From CAYRYU01 sp964428355 (lineage in GTDB: Bacteria; Muiribacteriota; Ozemobacteria; Ozemobacterales; Ozemobacteraceae), in contig CAYRYU010000036.1 in the NCBI GenBank assembly GCA_964428355.1, positions 1 to 63,663 of the forward strand: DNA of 63,663 nt. Reading direction: 5' to 3'. Every line of letters begins with the position of its first letter. Position 1 is the first letter of the stretch. Both the position numbers and the translations under genes were made by a program. Positions 35,344-43,045 of the stretch are shown here, piece by piece. A model generated the notes under the pieces. The model saw nothing but the letters and a program-made list of their open reading frames with translations. It searched no databases and was not told the DNA's origin.

Positions 35344-36123
35344 TCAGGCGACCTCCGCCTCGAGGACCAGCTCGGGACGGTCGACCGAAAAGACCCGCAA
35401 TTTGTCACCTGACGCGATCGGACACACCCCCGCCGGGGTTCCCGTCAGTATCAGGTCGCCGGGTTCCAGGGTCATGCAGTCGGAAATGTGTGCAACGAGC
35501 TTGGGAATGGGGAAAATCATGTTTCCTGTCCGGTCGTCCTGAACGATCTTCCCGTTCAATTCAGTCCTGAGCGCCGAATCAAGGCACTTGTTGGTCCATG
35601 GGATGATGACAGGGCCGAGGGGGCAGAACGTGTCGAATCCTTTGGCCCTTGTCCACTGCCCATCAGCCTTCTGGAGCTCTCTGGCCGTGATGTCGAGGGC
35701 GAGGGTCACTCCCGCGATGTTTTCCGCTGCCGTTTCCTGGGAGATGCATTTGCAGCGTTTCCCGATCACGAGCGCGACTTCCCCTTCGAGGTCGATCCGG
35801 CCGAATCCACGGGGAAGGATGATCCTGCCGCCGCTCGATTGGAGCGAGCTGGGGGGTTTGGTGAACCAGAGCGGCTCCTTGGGAAGGGGATTGCCCAGTT
35901 CCTCGACATGGGGCCGATAGTTGCGTCCGACGCAAAGGATCTTCGTTCCTCCGAAAGGGGGAAGAAGGCCCTCGGGAAGGGAAAAATCCGGGCGCGGGTT
36001 CTCGGCGGGGGCATGGGAAAGTTTTTCCAGGCCTTCTTGAAAAGAACAGGGAGACCACTTTCCGGATTGGAAGAACAGCCATGTTGGGGAAGAACCTCCA
36101 CCGGTTTGGGCAAGTGCGAGCAT
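35344..36123 (-). CDS. fumarylacetoacetate hydrolase (FAH) family protein
   Basis: 259 aa. C-terminal FAH fold: metal-binding DLEGEVALVIG, ARAKGFDTFCPLGP and GDLILTGTPAGV are all present. The N-terminal 70 residues are the usual lead-in domain. Members cleave acylpyruvates or decarboxylate/tautomerise oxaloacetate. The neighbour on the same strand is aconitase, but a terminator hairpin separates them. An oxaloacetate-directed role would fit the nearby ATP-citrate lyase; this is inference. The RBS AGGAGGTGA precedes ATG 36123. Confidence 0.88.
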   Translation of the reverse strand: MLALAQTGGGSSPTWLFFQSGKWSPCSFQEGLEKLSHAPAENPRPDFSLPEGLLPPFGGTKILCVGRNYRPHVEELGNPLPKEPLWFTKPPSSLQSSGGRIILPRGFGRIDLEGEVALVIGKRCKCISQETAAENIAGVTLALDITARELQKADGQWTRAKGFDTFCPLGPVIIPWTNKCLDSALRTELNGKIVQDDRTGNMIFPIPKLVAHISDCMTLEPGDLILTGTPAGVCPIASGDKLRVFSVDRPELVLEAEVA

Positions 36124-36141
36124 TCGTCACCTCCTGAAAGA

Positions 36142-36168
36142 AGAGACCCGCACATGGTGCGGGTCTCT
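36142..36168 (-). terminator. terminator between aconitase and FAH gene
   Basis: agagacccgca (36142-36152) and tgcgggtctct (36158-36168) form a perfect 11-bp stem with a 5-nt loop. On the minus strand it follows the aconitase stop by 77 bp and precedes the FAH gene's RBS; a short TCTTTC follows. Confidence 0.65.
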
Positions 36169-36244
36169 GAAGATCAGTCCTTTGCGTTGGCCGCCGGTGT
36201 CCCGAAAAGGGGTACAATCATTTCCGCTCCACCGGCTGTTCCGT

Positions 36245-38158
36245 TCAAAGCATGTGTTTCTTGGCGTGGGAAAGCTGACCACCCGCCCAGAGGATTTCCT
36301 TGTCAGTGTCGGACAGGGTGTGGGTGAGAAGGATCTTGGCGTTCTTCGTTACGTTCTCGAGGACGAGTTCCTTGCCGAGATCCTTCAGTTCGAGTTTCAG
36401 CTGGTCGCCCACCTCGATTTTCTTGTAGTCATCAGGGTTTTTGAAGGTGAGGGGGACGATTCCGAAGTTGATCAGGTTGGCCAGGTGGATCCGGGCGAAG
36501 GTCTTGGTGATCACGGCCTTGACTCCGAGGTACATGGGACAGAGTGCCGCGTGCTCGCGGGAGCTGCCCTGGCCGTAGTTTTCGCCGCCGATCACGAATC
36601 CGCCCTTTTCGGCCTTGGCACGGTCGTAGAAGGTTTTGTCCACGCCCTCGAAGACGTGCTTCGCGTATTCGGGAACGTTGGAGCGGAGGGGAAGATACTT
36701 TCCGGCGGGCATGATGTGGTCGGTGGTAATGTTGTCCCCAACCGTGATGAGAGCTTTTCCGGTGAGGACCGGTTCCATTCCTTCACGAATGGGGAGAGGG
36801 GCGATGTTCGGACCGCGGCTGATCTGGATTTTCGAGCCGTCCTCGGGGGGGGGGACGATCATGTTGTCGTTGACCGTGAACTTCTCGGGCATCTTGATCT
36901 CGGGATACTTGCCGTATTCGCGGACATCGCAGAACTTCCCTTCGACCGCCAGAACAGCGGCGACTTCCGGGCTGACGAGGTAGATTTTGGCGGAGTCTGT
37001 TCCGGAGCGCTTTTCGAAGTTGCGGTTGAAGGTCCGGACCGAAATCGCGTTGGTGGGCGGAGCGTAGCCCTGTCCGATGCAGGGGCCGCAGGCGGTTTCG
37101 AGGATTCGTGCTCCCGCTGCGAGAAGCATGCTGAGATACCCGTCATCGGCGATCATCCTCATGACCTGCTTGGAACCCGGGCTGATTCCCAGGGTAAGCC
37201 GGGGGTGGACGGTCCTGCCCTTCAGGATCAATGCCGCCCTCGCCAGGTCGACGTAGCTGGAATTGGTGCAGCTTCCGATGCAGACCTGGTCGACTTCCAG
37301 CCCCGCGAGTTCGCGGACGGTCTTGACCTGGTCGGGCATATGCGGGCAGGCAACGAGTGGTTCGAGCTTGGAAAGATCGATCTTGATCTCCCGGTCGTAG
37401 GTTGCGTCCGGATCGGGGCCGAGCTCGACCCATTGGTCTTCGCGCGCCTGAGCCTTGAGGAACTCGCGGGTCTTCTTGTCGCTGGGGAAAAGGGAAGTGG
37501 TCGCGCCCAGTTCCGCACCCATGTTGGTGATCGTGGCGCGTTCTGGAACGGTCAGGTTTTCGAGGCCCGGCCCGGCATACTCGTAGATGAACCCGACTCC
37601 GCCCTTGACGGTCTCGCGACGGAGGACTTCCAGGATCACGTCCTTGGCCGAAACCCAGGCGGGAAGCTTCCCCTCGAGAACGACCTTCACGATTCCGGGC
37701 ATTTTGAGGTTGAAGGGGGCTCCGGCCATTGCCATGGCAACGTCAAGGCCGCCGGCGCCGATCGCGATCATGCCCAACGCCCCGTTGGTGGGCGTGTGGG
37801 AATCGGATCCAAGGAGGGTTTTCCCGGGGCGTCCGAATCTCTCGAGGTGGACCTGGTGACAGATTCCGTTTCCAGCGCGGGAATAGACGACTCCGTGTTT
37901 CCCAGCGACGCTGGAAAGGTAACGGTGGTCGTCCGAGTTCTTGTAGTCCTGCTGGAGGGTGTTGTGATCGACGTAGCTCACGGACAATTCGGTCTTGGCC
38001 TTCTTCACGCCGAGAGCTTCGAACTGGAGATACGCCATGGTTCCGGTGGCATCCTGGGTGAGGGTTTGCGCGATCCGGATCGAGATGTTGTTGCCGGTTT
38101 TCATCTCTCCCTTGACGAGATGCGATTTGATGATCTTTTGAGCAAGATTCAGGCCCAT
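36245..38158 (-). CDS. aconitate hydratase (short bacterial type)
   Basis: 637 aa. Interconverts citrate and isocitrate via a [4Fe-4S] cluster. Cluster cysteines are visible in IGSCTNSS (about residue 298) and CGPCIGQG (about 360). Substrate blocks LLGSDSHTPTNG, GPNIAPLP and YGQGSSREHAALCP are present, with the swivel domain at the C-terminus. It is the about 640-aa type found in many anaerobes and in Aquifex, not the 890-aa AcnA. AAGGAAGG lies about 10 nt before ATG 38158. It feeds or drains the citrate pool used by the ATP-citrate lyase encoded 6 kb away. Confidence 0.94.
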   Translation of the reverse strand: MGLNLAQKIIKSHLVKGEMKTGNNISIRIAQTLTQDATGTMAYLQFEALGVKKAKTELSVSYVDHNTLQQDYKNSDDHRYLSSVAGKHGVVYSRAGNGICHQVHLERFGRPGKTLLGSDSHTPTNGALGMIAIGAGGLDVAMAMAGAPFNLKMPGIVKVVLEGKLPAWVSAKDVILEVLRRETVKGGVGFIYEYAGPGLENLTVPERATITNMGAELGATTSLFPSDKKTREFLKAQAREDQWVELGPDPDATYDREIKIDLSKLEPLVACPHMPDQVKTVRELAGLEVDQVCIGSCTNSSYVDLARAALILKGRTVHPRLTLGISPGSKQVMRMIADDGYLSMLLAAGARILETACGPCIGQGYAPPTNAISVRTFNRNFEKRSGTDSAKIYLVSPEVAAVLAVEGKFCDVREYGKYPEIKMPEKFTVNDNMIVPPPEDGSKIQISRGPNIAPLPIREGMEPVLTGKALITVGDNITTDHIMPAGKYLPLRSNVPEYAKHVFEGVDKTFYDRAKAEKGGFVIGGENYGQGSSREHAALCPMYLGVKAVITKTFARIHLANLINFGIVPLTFKNPDDYKKIEVGDQLKLELKDLGKELVLENVTKNAKILLTHTLSDTDKEILWAGGQLSHAKKHML

Positions 38159-38298
38159 ATCAACGCAACCTTCCTTTCGATCTTTTCTCTTGCAGGGAAG
38201 CCTTCCCCGCCTTTTCCGAGGAGGATTCTATTCATAACCTTCCGGCAAAGTCAACACCCCAAAAATTGCAAATGGTGCGGATTTTGGGCCGTTTGCGA

Positions 38299-38304
38299 TA
38301 TAAT
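38299..38304 (+). promoter_or_regulatory. perfect -10 element TATAAT
   Basis: TATAAT at 38299-38304, 33 bp before the next ATG. No clear -35 box at the right distance, so an activator or extended contact may be needed. Confidence 0.45.
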
Positions 38305-38337
38305 GTCTCCGAAATCCGAACGTATGGGAGGGTATGC

Positions 38338-39576
38338 ATGAAAAAGCTCATCCTTGGCACGCTCTTTTCTTTCTTGGTCTGCGTTTCGGGGTTCGCCCGG
38401 GAGGGAGGGACCGATTACGACCAGGTCGTCGAGAAAGTGCGGAACATGGTCCAGGACAGCTCTGTTCAGGCACTGGCCGCAAAATACGGTCTTGACGTCC
38501 TCAGCCTCACCTGGGAGGACACCGGAAGATTCGAGGGGTCCTCGGTCGGGCCCAACATCAGCGACATGACCATCCAGGTCCACCATGGAACAACGGAAGC
38601 GAAAAAGATGACCTGCATGCCCGTGATCCGGTTCCCGAATTTCAGCGACAAGACGGGGGACATTCCTCTGGGAAAATTCTTCATCAAGACAGGCAACGAG
38701 AAGGGAAAGGACCTCAAGACCACCCCTCTTGGTGCGCTGATCGAGGATCCACGCAACTTCATGAGCGACCCGAAATCCTGGGCCGGAACGGGGACCACCT
38801 TTCTTGCGGACAAGGACACCCATTTCCTGGTGAGCGCCCAGGCTTGTTTTCTCCCGATTCCGAAACAGGGCGATGCCACTTTCAACCCGGTCCTATTCAA
38901 CTACCAGTCCTGCAAAGGTGAACCTGGGGTCCTCGCGATTCTGGTGACCCGGGAAGGGACGAGCATGACCGTCATCGACAACACCCGTGACCCGGTTCCC
39001 AACGGCGGGGGTTGCGGGCAGCGTTTGTTCTTCAACAGCAACGGGCAGAAGGCTTCACTGACCGGAAAGCGCTTGAGCGAGTTCACCCCCGAGCCCGCTC
39101 CGATCCGACCGAATGCCGATCCTGCAAAGCCCACCGAGCCTCAGGCCAACCAGGCCAAAGGATTGAACATGGTCATGCTAATCCAGGTTCCGCTGAAAGT
39201 TCCCCCCCGTCCGATACTGTATCAGTCTTGTATGGAGGATGGTAGCAAGTCCTGTATGGATGGAGCCGCTCCTTCTGAGGAGAGGGAAAAGTCGAACGTC
39301 GAGGAGGCCGTCATCGGCCACGGCGAACTCGAGGGACCTTTCACCGAAATCGACGGCCTGAAGATCGAGAGGGATCCGCTGTTCCCGGTGCGGGTTACGG
39401 TCCAGTTCTACAAGGCGACCGACAATGGGGTCGTGAGCGAAGAGGACATGCGGCAGATCAAGGAACAGATCGACCTGGTCTACAAGGACGCCACCTATGT
39501 CGGGTCACTGGTTGTGCCGGCGGGAAATGATCCGACCCGCCCCACCGATTGGAAGCCTTCGAAACCTCGTCTTTGA
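38338..39576 (+). CDS. exported protein of unknown function
   Basis: 412 aa from ATG 38338 (GGGAGG upstream). Signal peptide about 1-20 (LILGTLFSFLVCVSGFA). A globular part at about 25-235 includes GKFFIKTGNEKGKDLKTTPL, TFNPVLFNYQS and GEPGVLAILVTREGTSMTVID. A Pro/Ala linker at about 250-280 and a second part with LKVPPRPILYQSC and cysteine pairs (SCMEDGSKSCMDG) follow. I recognise no family. It opens the secretome island and is followed 72 bp later by a small lipoprotein gene. Confidence 0.8.
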   Translation: MKKLILGTLFSFLVCVSGFAREGGTDYDQVVEKVRNMVQDSSVQALAAKYGLDVLSLTWEDTGRFEGSSVGPNISDMTIQVHHGTTEAKKMTCMPVIRFPNFSDKTGDIPLGKFFIKTGNEKGKDLKTTPLGALIEDPRNFMSDPKSWAGTGTTFLADKDTHFLVSAQACFLPIPKQGDATFNPVLFNYQSCKGEPGVLAILVTREGTSMTVIDNTRDPVPNGGGCGQRLFFNSNGQKASLTGKRLSEFTPEPAPIRPNADPAKPTEPQANQAKGLNMVMLIQVPLKVPPRPILYQSCMEDGSKSCMDGAAPSEEREKSNVEEAVIGHGELEGPFTEIDGLKIERDPLFPVRVTVQFYKATDNGVVSEEDMRQIKEQIDLVYKDATYVGSLVVPAGNDPTRPTDWKPSKPRL

Positions 39577-39648
39577 GTTTCGGACTTTTCGTAACACCTC
39601 TATGCTTTCAGGCGTAAGCCAGGTGGAAAGTGGAAAAGGAGGAACGCC

Positions 39649-39957
39649 ATGAACACCAGAAGGGTTCCGCGAAAATCGCTTTTGATCGTTCTCATGCTTT
39701 CCTGTTCGATGTTTCTGTCGGGCTGCCAGTTCGATGCGGCCAAATTCCAGCAGATCGTGCAGCTGATTGCCCAGATCATTCCTGCAATCCAGAATCTTTT
39801 CAAAGGGAACGACAACGGTACCACAGCGACCACGGCTTCGGGAACAACTGCCATCGCGACCACCGACACTGCCTCGACGACTGCGACGACTGCGTCCACC
39901 ACCGCCACCACGGCTTCGACCACTGCGCGGACAGTGGTGGATTCCGAAACCGAGTAG
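39649..39957 (+). CDS. small lipoprotein with amphipathic helix and Thr-rich tail
   Basis: 102 aa. Lipoprotein signal with lipobox LSGC (Cys about residue 26). The mature protein starts with a hydrophobic helix (FQQIVQLIAQIIPAIQNLF) and ends in a Thr/Ala/Ser-rich low-complexity tail (TTATTASTTATTAST). AGGAGG precedes ATG 39649. Helix plus Thr-rich stretch is the same pair of parts found in the exported proteins at 46.5, 48.1 and 50.8 kb. Confidence 0.8.
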   Translation: MNTRRVPRKSLLIVLMLSCSMFLSGCQFDAAKFQQIVQLIAQIIPAIQNLFKGNDNGTTATTASGTTAIATTDTASTTATTASTTATTASTTARTVVDSETE

Positions 39958-39994
39958 GCTCTTTCAGGGCAGTATCACCATTCCCGACGGTTTC

Positions 39995-40041
39995 TCGGCC
40001 CCACCGAATCCAGGCTCGAAGCCCGCAGTCGGTGGGGCCGA
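39995..40041. other. long perfect stem-loop
   Basis: tcggccccaccga (39995-40007) and tcggtggggccga (40029-40041) are perfect 13-bp complements around a 21-nt loop that itself can fold (ggct/agcc). It lies 38 bp after the lipoprotein gene; without a T-run it may be a terminator, processing site or mobile hairpin. Confidence 0.5.
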
Positions 40042-40243
40042 ATTCCCTTGCAGGGCGCCCCGTTCCCCAGTCTTTCCCCAAGTCCGTAATGTGATGGGGA
40101 GGCCAGAATGTCCAGGCTAAGTGCGGGATCTTTCGCGTTTGTCCGGAGTCCGGAAAACCCATCGTGGATTTCGGGCTTTTCTCGAAGATTGATCGGGAAT
40201 CATTCCGGGATTAGAATGGAACGGCGGAAAGTCGCAAGAACGA

Positions 40244-42607
40244 ATGCTGGAAGAATTGGATGCTCCTGTCAAATCCTTCAGGGTCTTCGCGTTGGAATGG
40301 GCGATTCGCGAAGGTGCGGGCGATGACCTGATGAAGGTCCTCCTGCGTCGTCGTGATGTCGAGGACGACGAGGAGTGCAAGGTACTCCTTGCCTATGCGA
40401 TCGAGGGAGTGAAATCCCGTCTCGAAAAGGCCCCCATCGCGGCAACCCCCTCTTCTTCGGACGCAAAGGCGGGGGCCATTCCAGGGAAATTCTCTCCGGA
40501 ATCCTTCCTCCGGGAATTCCTCGCGGTGCCCGATCCTGCAAAGATCCGGCTCATTTTCGGTCTGGACATGGAAAAGATCAAGGAACTCGCAGGTTCCGCC
40601 CCGGATTTCCTCGGGAAGGGCGACAACCCCGCTCTTGCCTCGGCGGTGCTGCAGGTTTTCCGCAAACTCTGGCCCGCGGAAAAACTCCAGGCGGTGCTCG
40701 ACCTTCTTGGCTCCCCCTTCGTCTCGGTCCGGATGGCAGCCCTCGAACTGTTGATCATCCGCAATCCTGCGGCTCTGGAACGCCATCTTCCCCCGTTGCT
40801 CGCATCCACCGATCCAAGGCTGCGTTCGCTTGCGATCCAGGGGTTATCGACCCTGGACACCGATACCGCACTCGAGTATCTCGAGGAGATGCTTTTCTCA
40901 TCCGACCACTGGACACGTGGCTGCGCGGTCCGGAACTGCCTTTTCCTGCCTTTCGAGAAGGTGAAATCGACCATCCTGCGATATCTGGCTTTCGAAACGA
41001 ACCAGGCCCTCCTGGAGAAAGCCGGGGCCATCATACAGTGCAATCCGGACACCGACGTTCCCTTCCGGCTGGTTGAAACCGTGGAAAGGGCTGGGGATGC
41101 CCGACGCCCTCTGCTACAAAAGATCCTGGACAAGACCCTGAGGTCCATCCGGGATTCAGGGTTCCTGAAAGGGCAGATGGACGAGTACCTGACCAGACTT
41201 GCCCAATGGAAAGACCGCCGGATGGCGGTCGCCCAACTCCAGAGTATAGTGGAAACCTCCATGGATGGGGAAGCCGCCCCCAGGCAGGCCATCGAGGTTG
41301 CAGCCGCGGGACTTCCGTCCCGTCCGGAGATTCGAAAGGCCTTGAACGAAGCGGCGGGCCGGGAACTCTCCCAACCTGGGGCTCCTCCCGCGGCCCCGCC
41401 TCCGATGTTGCCGACCCTGGAAGACGGCGCTGGTGAGATCTTCGACTGGCTCAGGGATCTCGTTCCAGAAAGCAAGGGAATCTGGGAAAACCGGCTCAAG
41501 GAAATCATGGGGGACAAGGCAACGCCCTACCCGGTCAGGATCGCCTGCCTCAGAGCCTCCCGCCGGCTCGGCTACCGGGGGTTCTCGATCATTTCCGAAA
41601 ACCTTCTCAGGACGGAGGACGAAGGGCTTTCCGCCGCCGCAATCGAGTATCTCGGGTGGTCCGACCCCGACAGGCTCGGGATCTACCTGGGAAAGCTACT
41701 CCAGTCACCCTCCAAACGGGTCGTCCTGAGCGCGCTTGGAGTCCTGAAAGGGATCGATCCCGCGCGGGCGGTCGAGATCGCACGGAGGCTGCTGGAATCC
41801 AATGAGCCCCGCCTGAGAGATCAGGGGCTATCCTGTCTGATCAACTTCGAGTTTCCGCTCATCAGGGGGATTCTCACCGTCTTCCTTTCGCGTACCCTCG
41901 AAGAGGCCCACTGGAAGAAGGGACTCGGCCTTTTCCATGCCAACCCCGACCCCGACAACCTCTACCCCCTCTTCCTTCTCGAACGGAAGGCTCCCGGAAA
42001 GCTGGCGGAAAAGGTCCAGGCAATACGCGAAATGACCCGACAGAACCTGGCGGAACTGGGGGTTCCCCTTCCCGCAGATGGGGTCGCGACGGAAGGCCAG
42101 CTCAAGGAACGGTATGACCGGGAGGAAAACCGCAAACGTTCGGCCTCCAGGTTCGCCCGCGCTCCCCTCGAGCAGACTGCCGACGCGTCGTTGGCCTCGA
42201 CTTTGAAAACCGTTTTCGGCCTGGAGGGAGGGGTTACCAAGGCCCAGGTAGTGATGGCCGTGGTCGGAGTCCTCATCGCCGTCAGCGGATTCTTCATCAT
42301 GCGGGCCGGGGAGGATTCCGAGCGTCGAAAGGTGCTCGCCGACCGGGGACCGCTCATCAATGAAAAGATCAGCGTGATCGGGCAGGTCGAGGTCGCCCGG
42401 TTCGGTAATTCCCCTGTGATCGAGCTCGTCGCCTCGGACGGAGTAAGGTTTTCCCTGGAACCTCCGCGCCGGAACTTCCCCGCCCTCAAGATCGGTGACC
42501 GGATCCGGGTGGCCTGCATCCCGTTGCGAAAAATGGGAAATGGGGTTATCGTGGGACGTGCAACATTGATAGAGCTCCTTGGCGGAGGAGAGAAACGCAA
42601 AAAATGA
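40244..42607 (+). CDS. HEAT-repeat membrane protein
   Basis: 787 aa. Alpha-helical repeats of HEAT type from about residue 1 to 640 (for example LASTDPRLRSLAIQGLSTLD and SPSKRVVLSALGVLKGIDP). A single membrane helix at about 665-685 (VVMAVVGVLIAVSGFFIM) is followed by an about 90-residue C-terminal beta-rich domain, possibly OB-like, ending in basic residues. The large part is probably cytoplasmic. The RBS before ATG 40244 is weak. Its stop overlaps the STAS gene start (ATGA), so the two are coupled, and pseudopilin genes follow. Confidence 0.8.
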   Translation: MLEELDAPVKSFRVFALEWAIREGAGDDLMKVLLRRRDVEDDEECKVLLAYAIEGVKSRLEKAPIAATPSSSDAKAGAIPGKFSPESFLREFLAVPDPAKIRLIFGLDMEKIKELAGSAPDFLGKGDNPALASAVLQVFRKLWPAEKLQAVLDLLGSPFVSVRMAALELLIIRNPAALERHLPPLLASTDPRLRSLAIQGLSTLDTDTALEYLEEMLFSSDHWTRGCAVRNCLFLPFEKVKSTILRYLAFETNQALLEKAGAIIQCNPDTDVPFRLVETVERAGDARRPLLQKILDKTLRSIRDSGFLKGQMDEYLTRLAQWKDRRMAVAQLQSIVETSMDGEAAPRQAIEVAAAGLPSRPEIRKALNEAAGRELSQPGAPPAAPPPMLPTLEDGAGEIFDWLRDLVPESKGIWENRLKEIMGDKATPYPVRIACLRASRRLGYRGFSIISENLLRTEDEGLSAAAIEYLGWSDPDRLGIYLGKLLQSPSKRVVLSALGVLKGIDPARAVEIARRLLESNEPRLRDQGLSCLINFEFPLIRGILTVFLSRTLEEAHWKKGLGLFHANPDPDNLYPLFLLERKAPGKLAEKVQAIREMTRQNLAELGVPLPADGVATEGQLKERYDREENRKRSASRFARAPLEQTADASLASTLKTVFGLEGGVTKAQVVMAVVGVLIAVSGFFIMRAGEDSERRKVLADRGPLINEKISVIGQVEVARFGNSPVIELVASDGVRFSLEPPRRNFPALKIGDRIRVACIPLRKMGNGVIVGRATLIELLGGGEKRKK

Positions 42608-42999
42608 CGGCAGCTTCCGGTGCGAATTTTTCATTGAAACCTCCAAAGGACCATTTCACAATCGATGTCCGTCAGGAGGGGGAAATCCCCATCCTGACGG
42701 TCAAGGGGTATTTTTCCCAAGAAACAGGGGACAAGGCCATGGAAGTCGTCGACGGCCTGCTCGACCAGGGCAGACGCAACTTCGTCATGGATTTCAGCGA
42801 CTGTTCCCTTGTAAACAGCCCCGGGACGGTCATGGTTCTTAAAATCGCCATGAAAGTCGTCGAGGACCACAAGGGTATTTTCGTGATTTGCTGCGTTGAC
42901 GAGCTGAAATTCACCGTTTTCGACATGGCCGGGGTCTTTCCCCTGGCGGAAAAGAGGGATTCCCTTCCCGAAGCGCTTTCGGCCGCCCGATCCAAATAG
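42604..42999 (+). CDS. STAS-domain protein (anti-sigma factor antagonist-like)
   Basis: 131 aa. STAS fold: IPILTVKGYFSQET, a long amphipathic helix, then FVMDFSDCSLVNSPGTVMVL with a serine at the position phosphorylated in SpoIIAA-type proteins (NSPG instead of the more usual DSSG). In partner switching the unphosphorylated form binds an anti-sigma kinase. The 4-bp overlap with the HEAT gene links it to that protein; the pseudopilin operon starts 46 bp downstream. Confidence 0.82.
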   Translation: MTAASGANFSLKPPKDHFTIDVRQEGEIPILTVKGYFSQETGDKAMEVVDGLLDQGRRNFVMDFSDCSLVNSPGTVMVLKIAMKVVEDHKGIFVICCVDELKFTVFDMAGVFPLAEKRDSLPEALSAARSK

Positions 43000-43045
43000 G
43001 CCCCGGTTCCTTTCCCGAAAAGCTCAAGGAAAAGGAGGAGTTCCG

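Noticed and set aside
36182..38341. 719-codon open frame opposite aconitase
   Set aside because: Fully antisense to a textbook aconitase; composition is Asp/Val/Gly-rich mirror sequence and there is no RBS.
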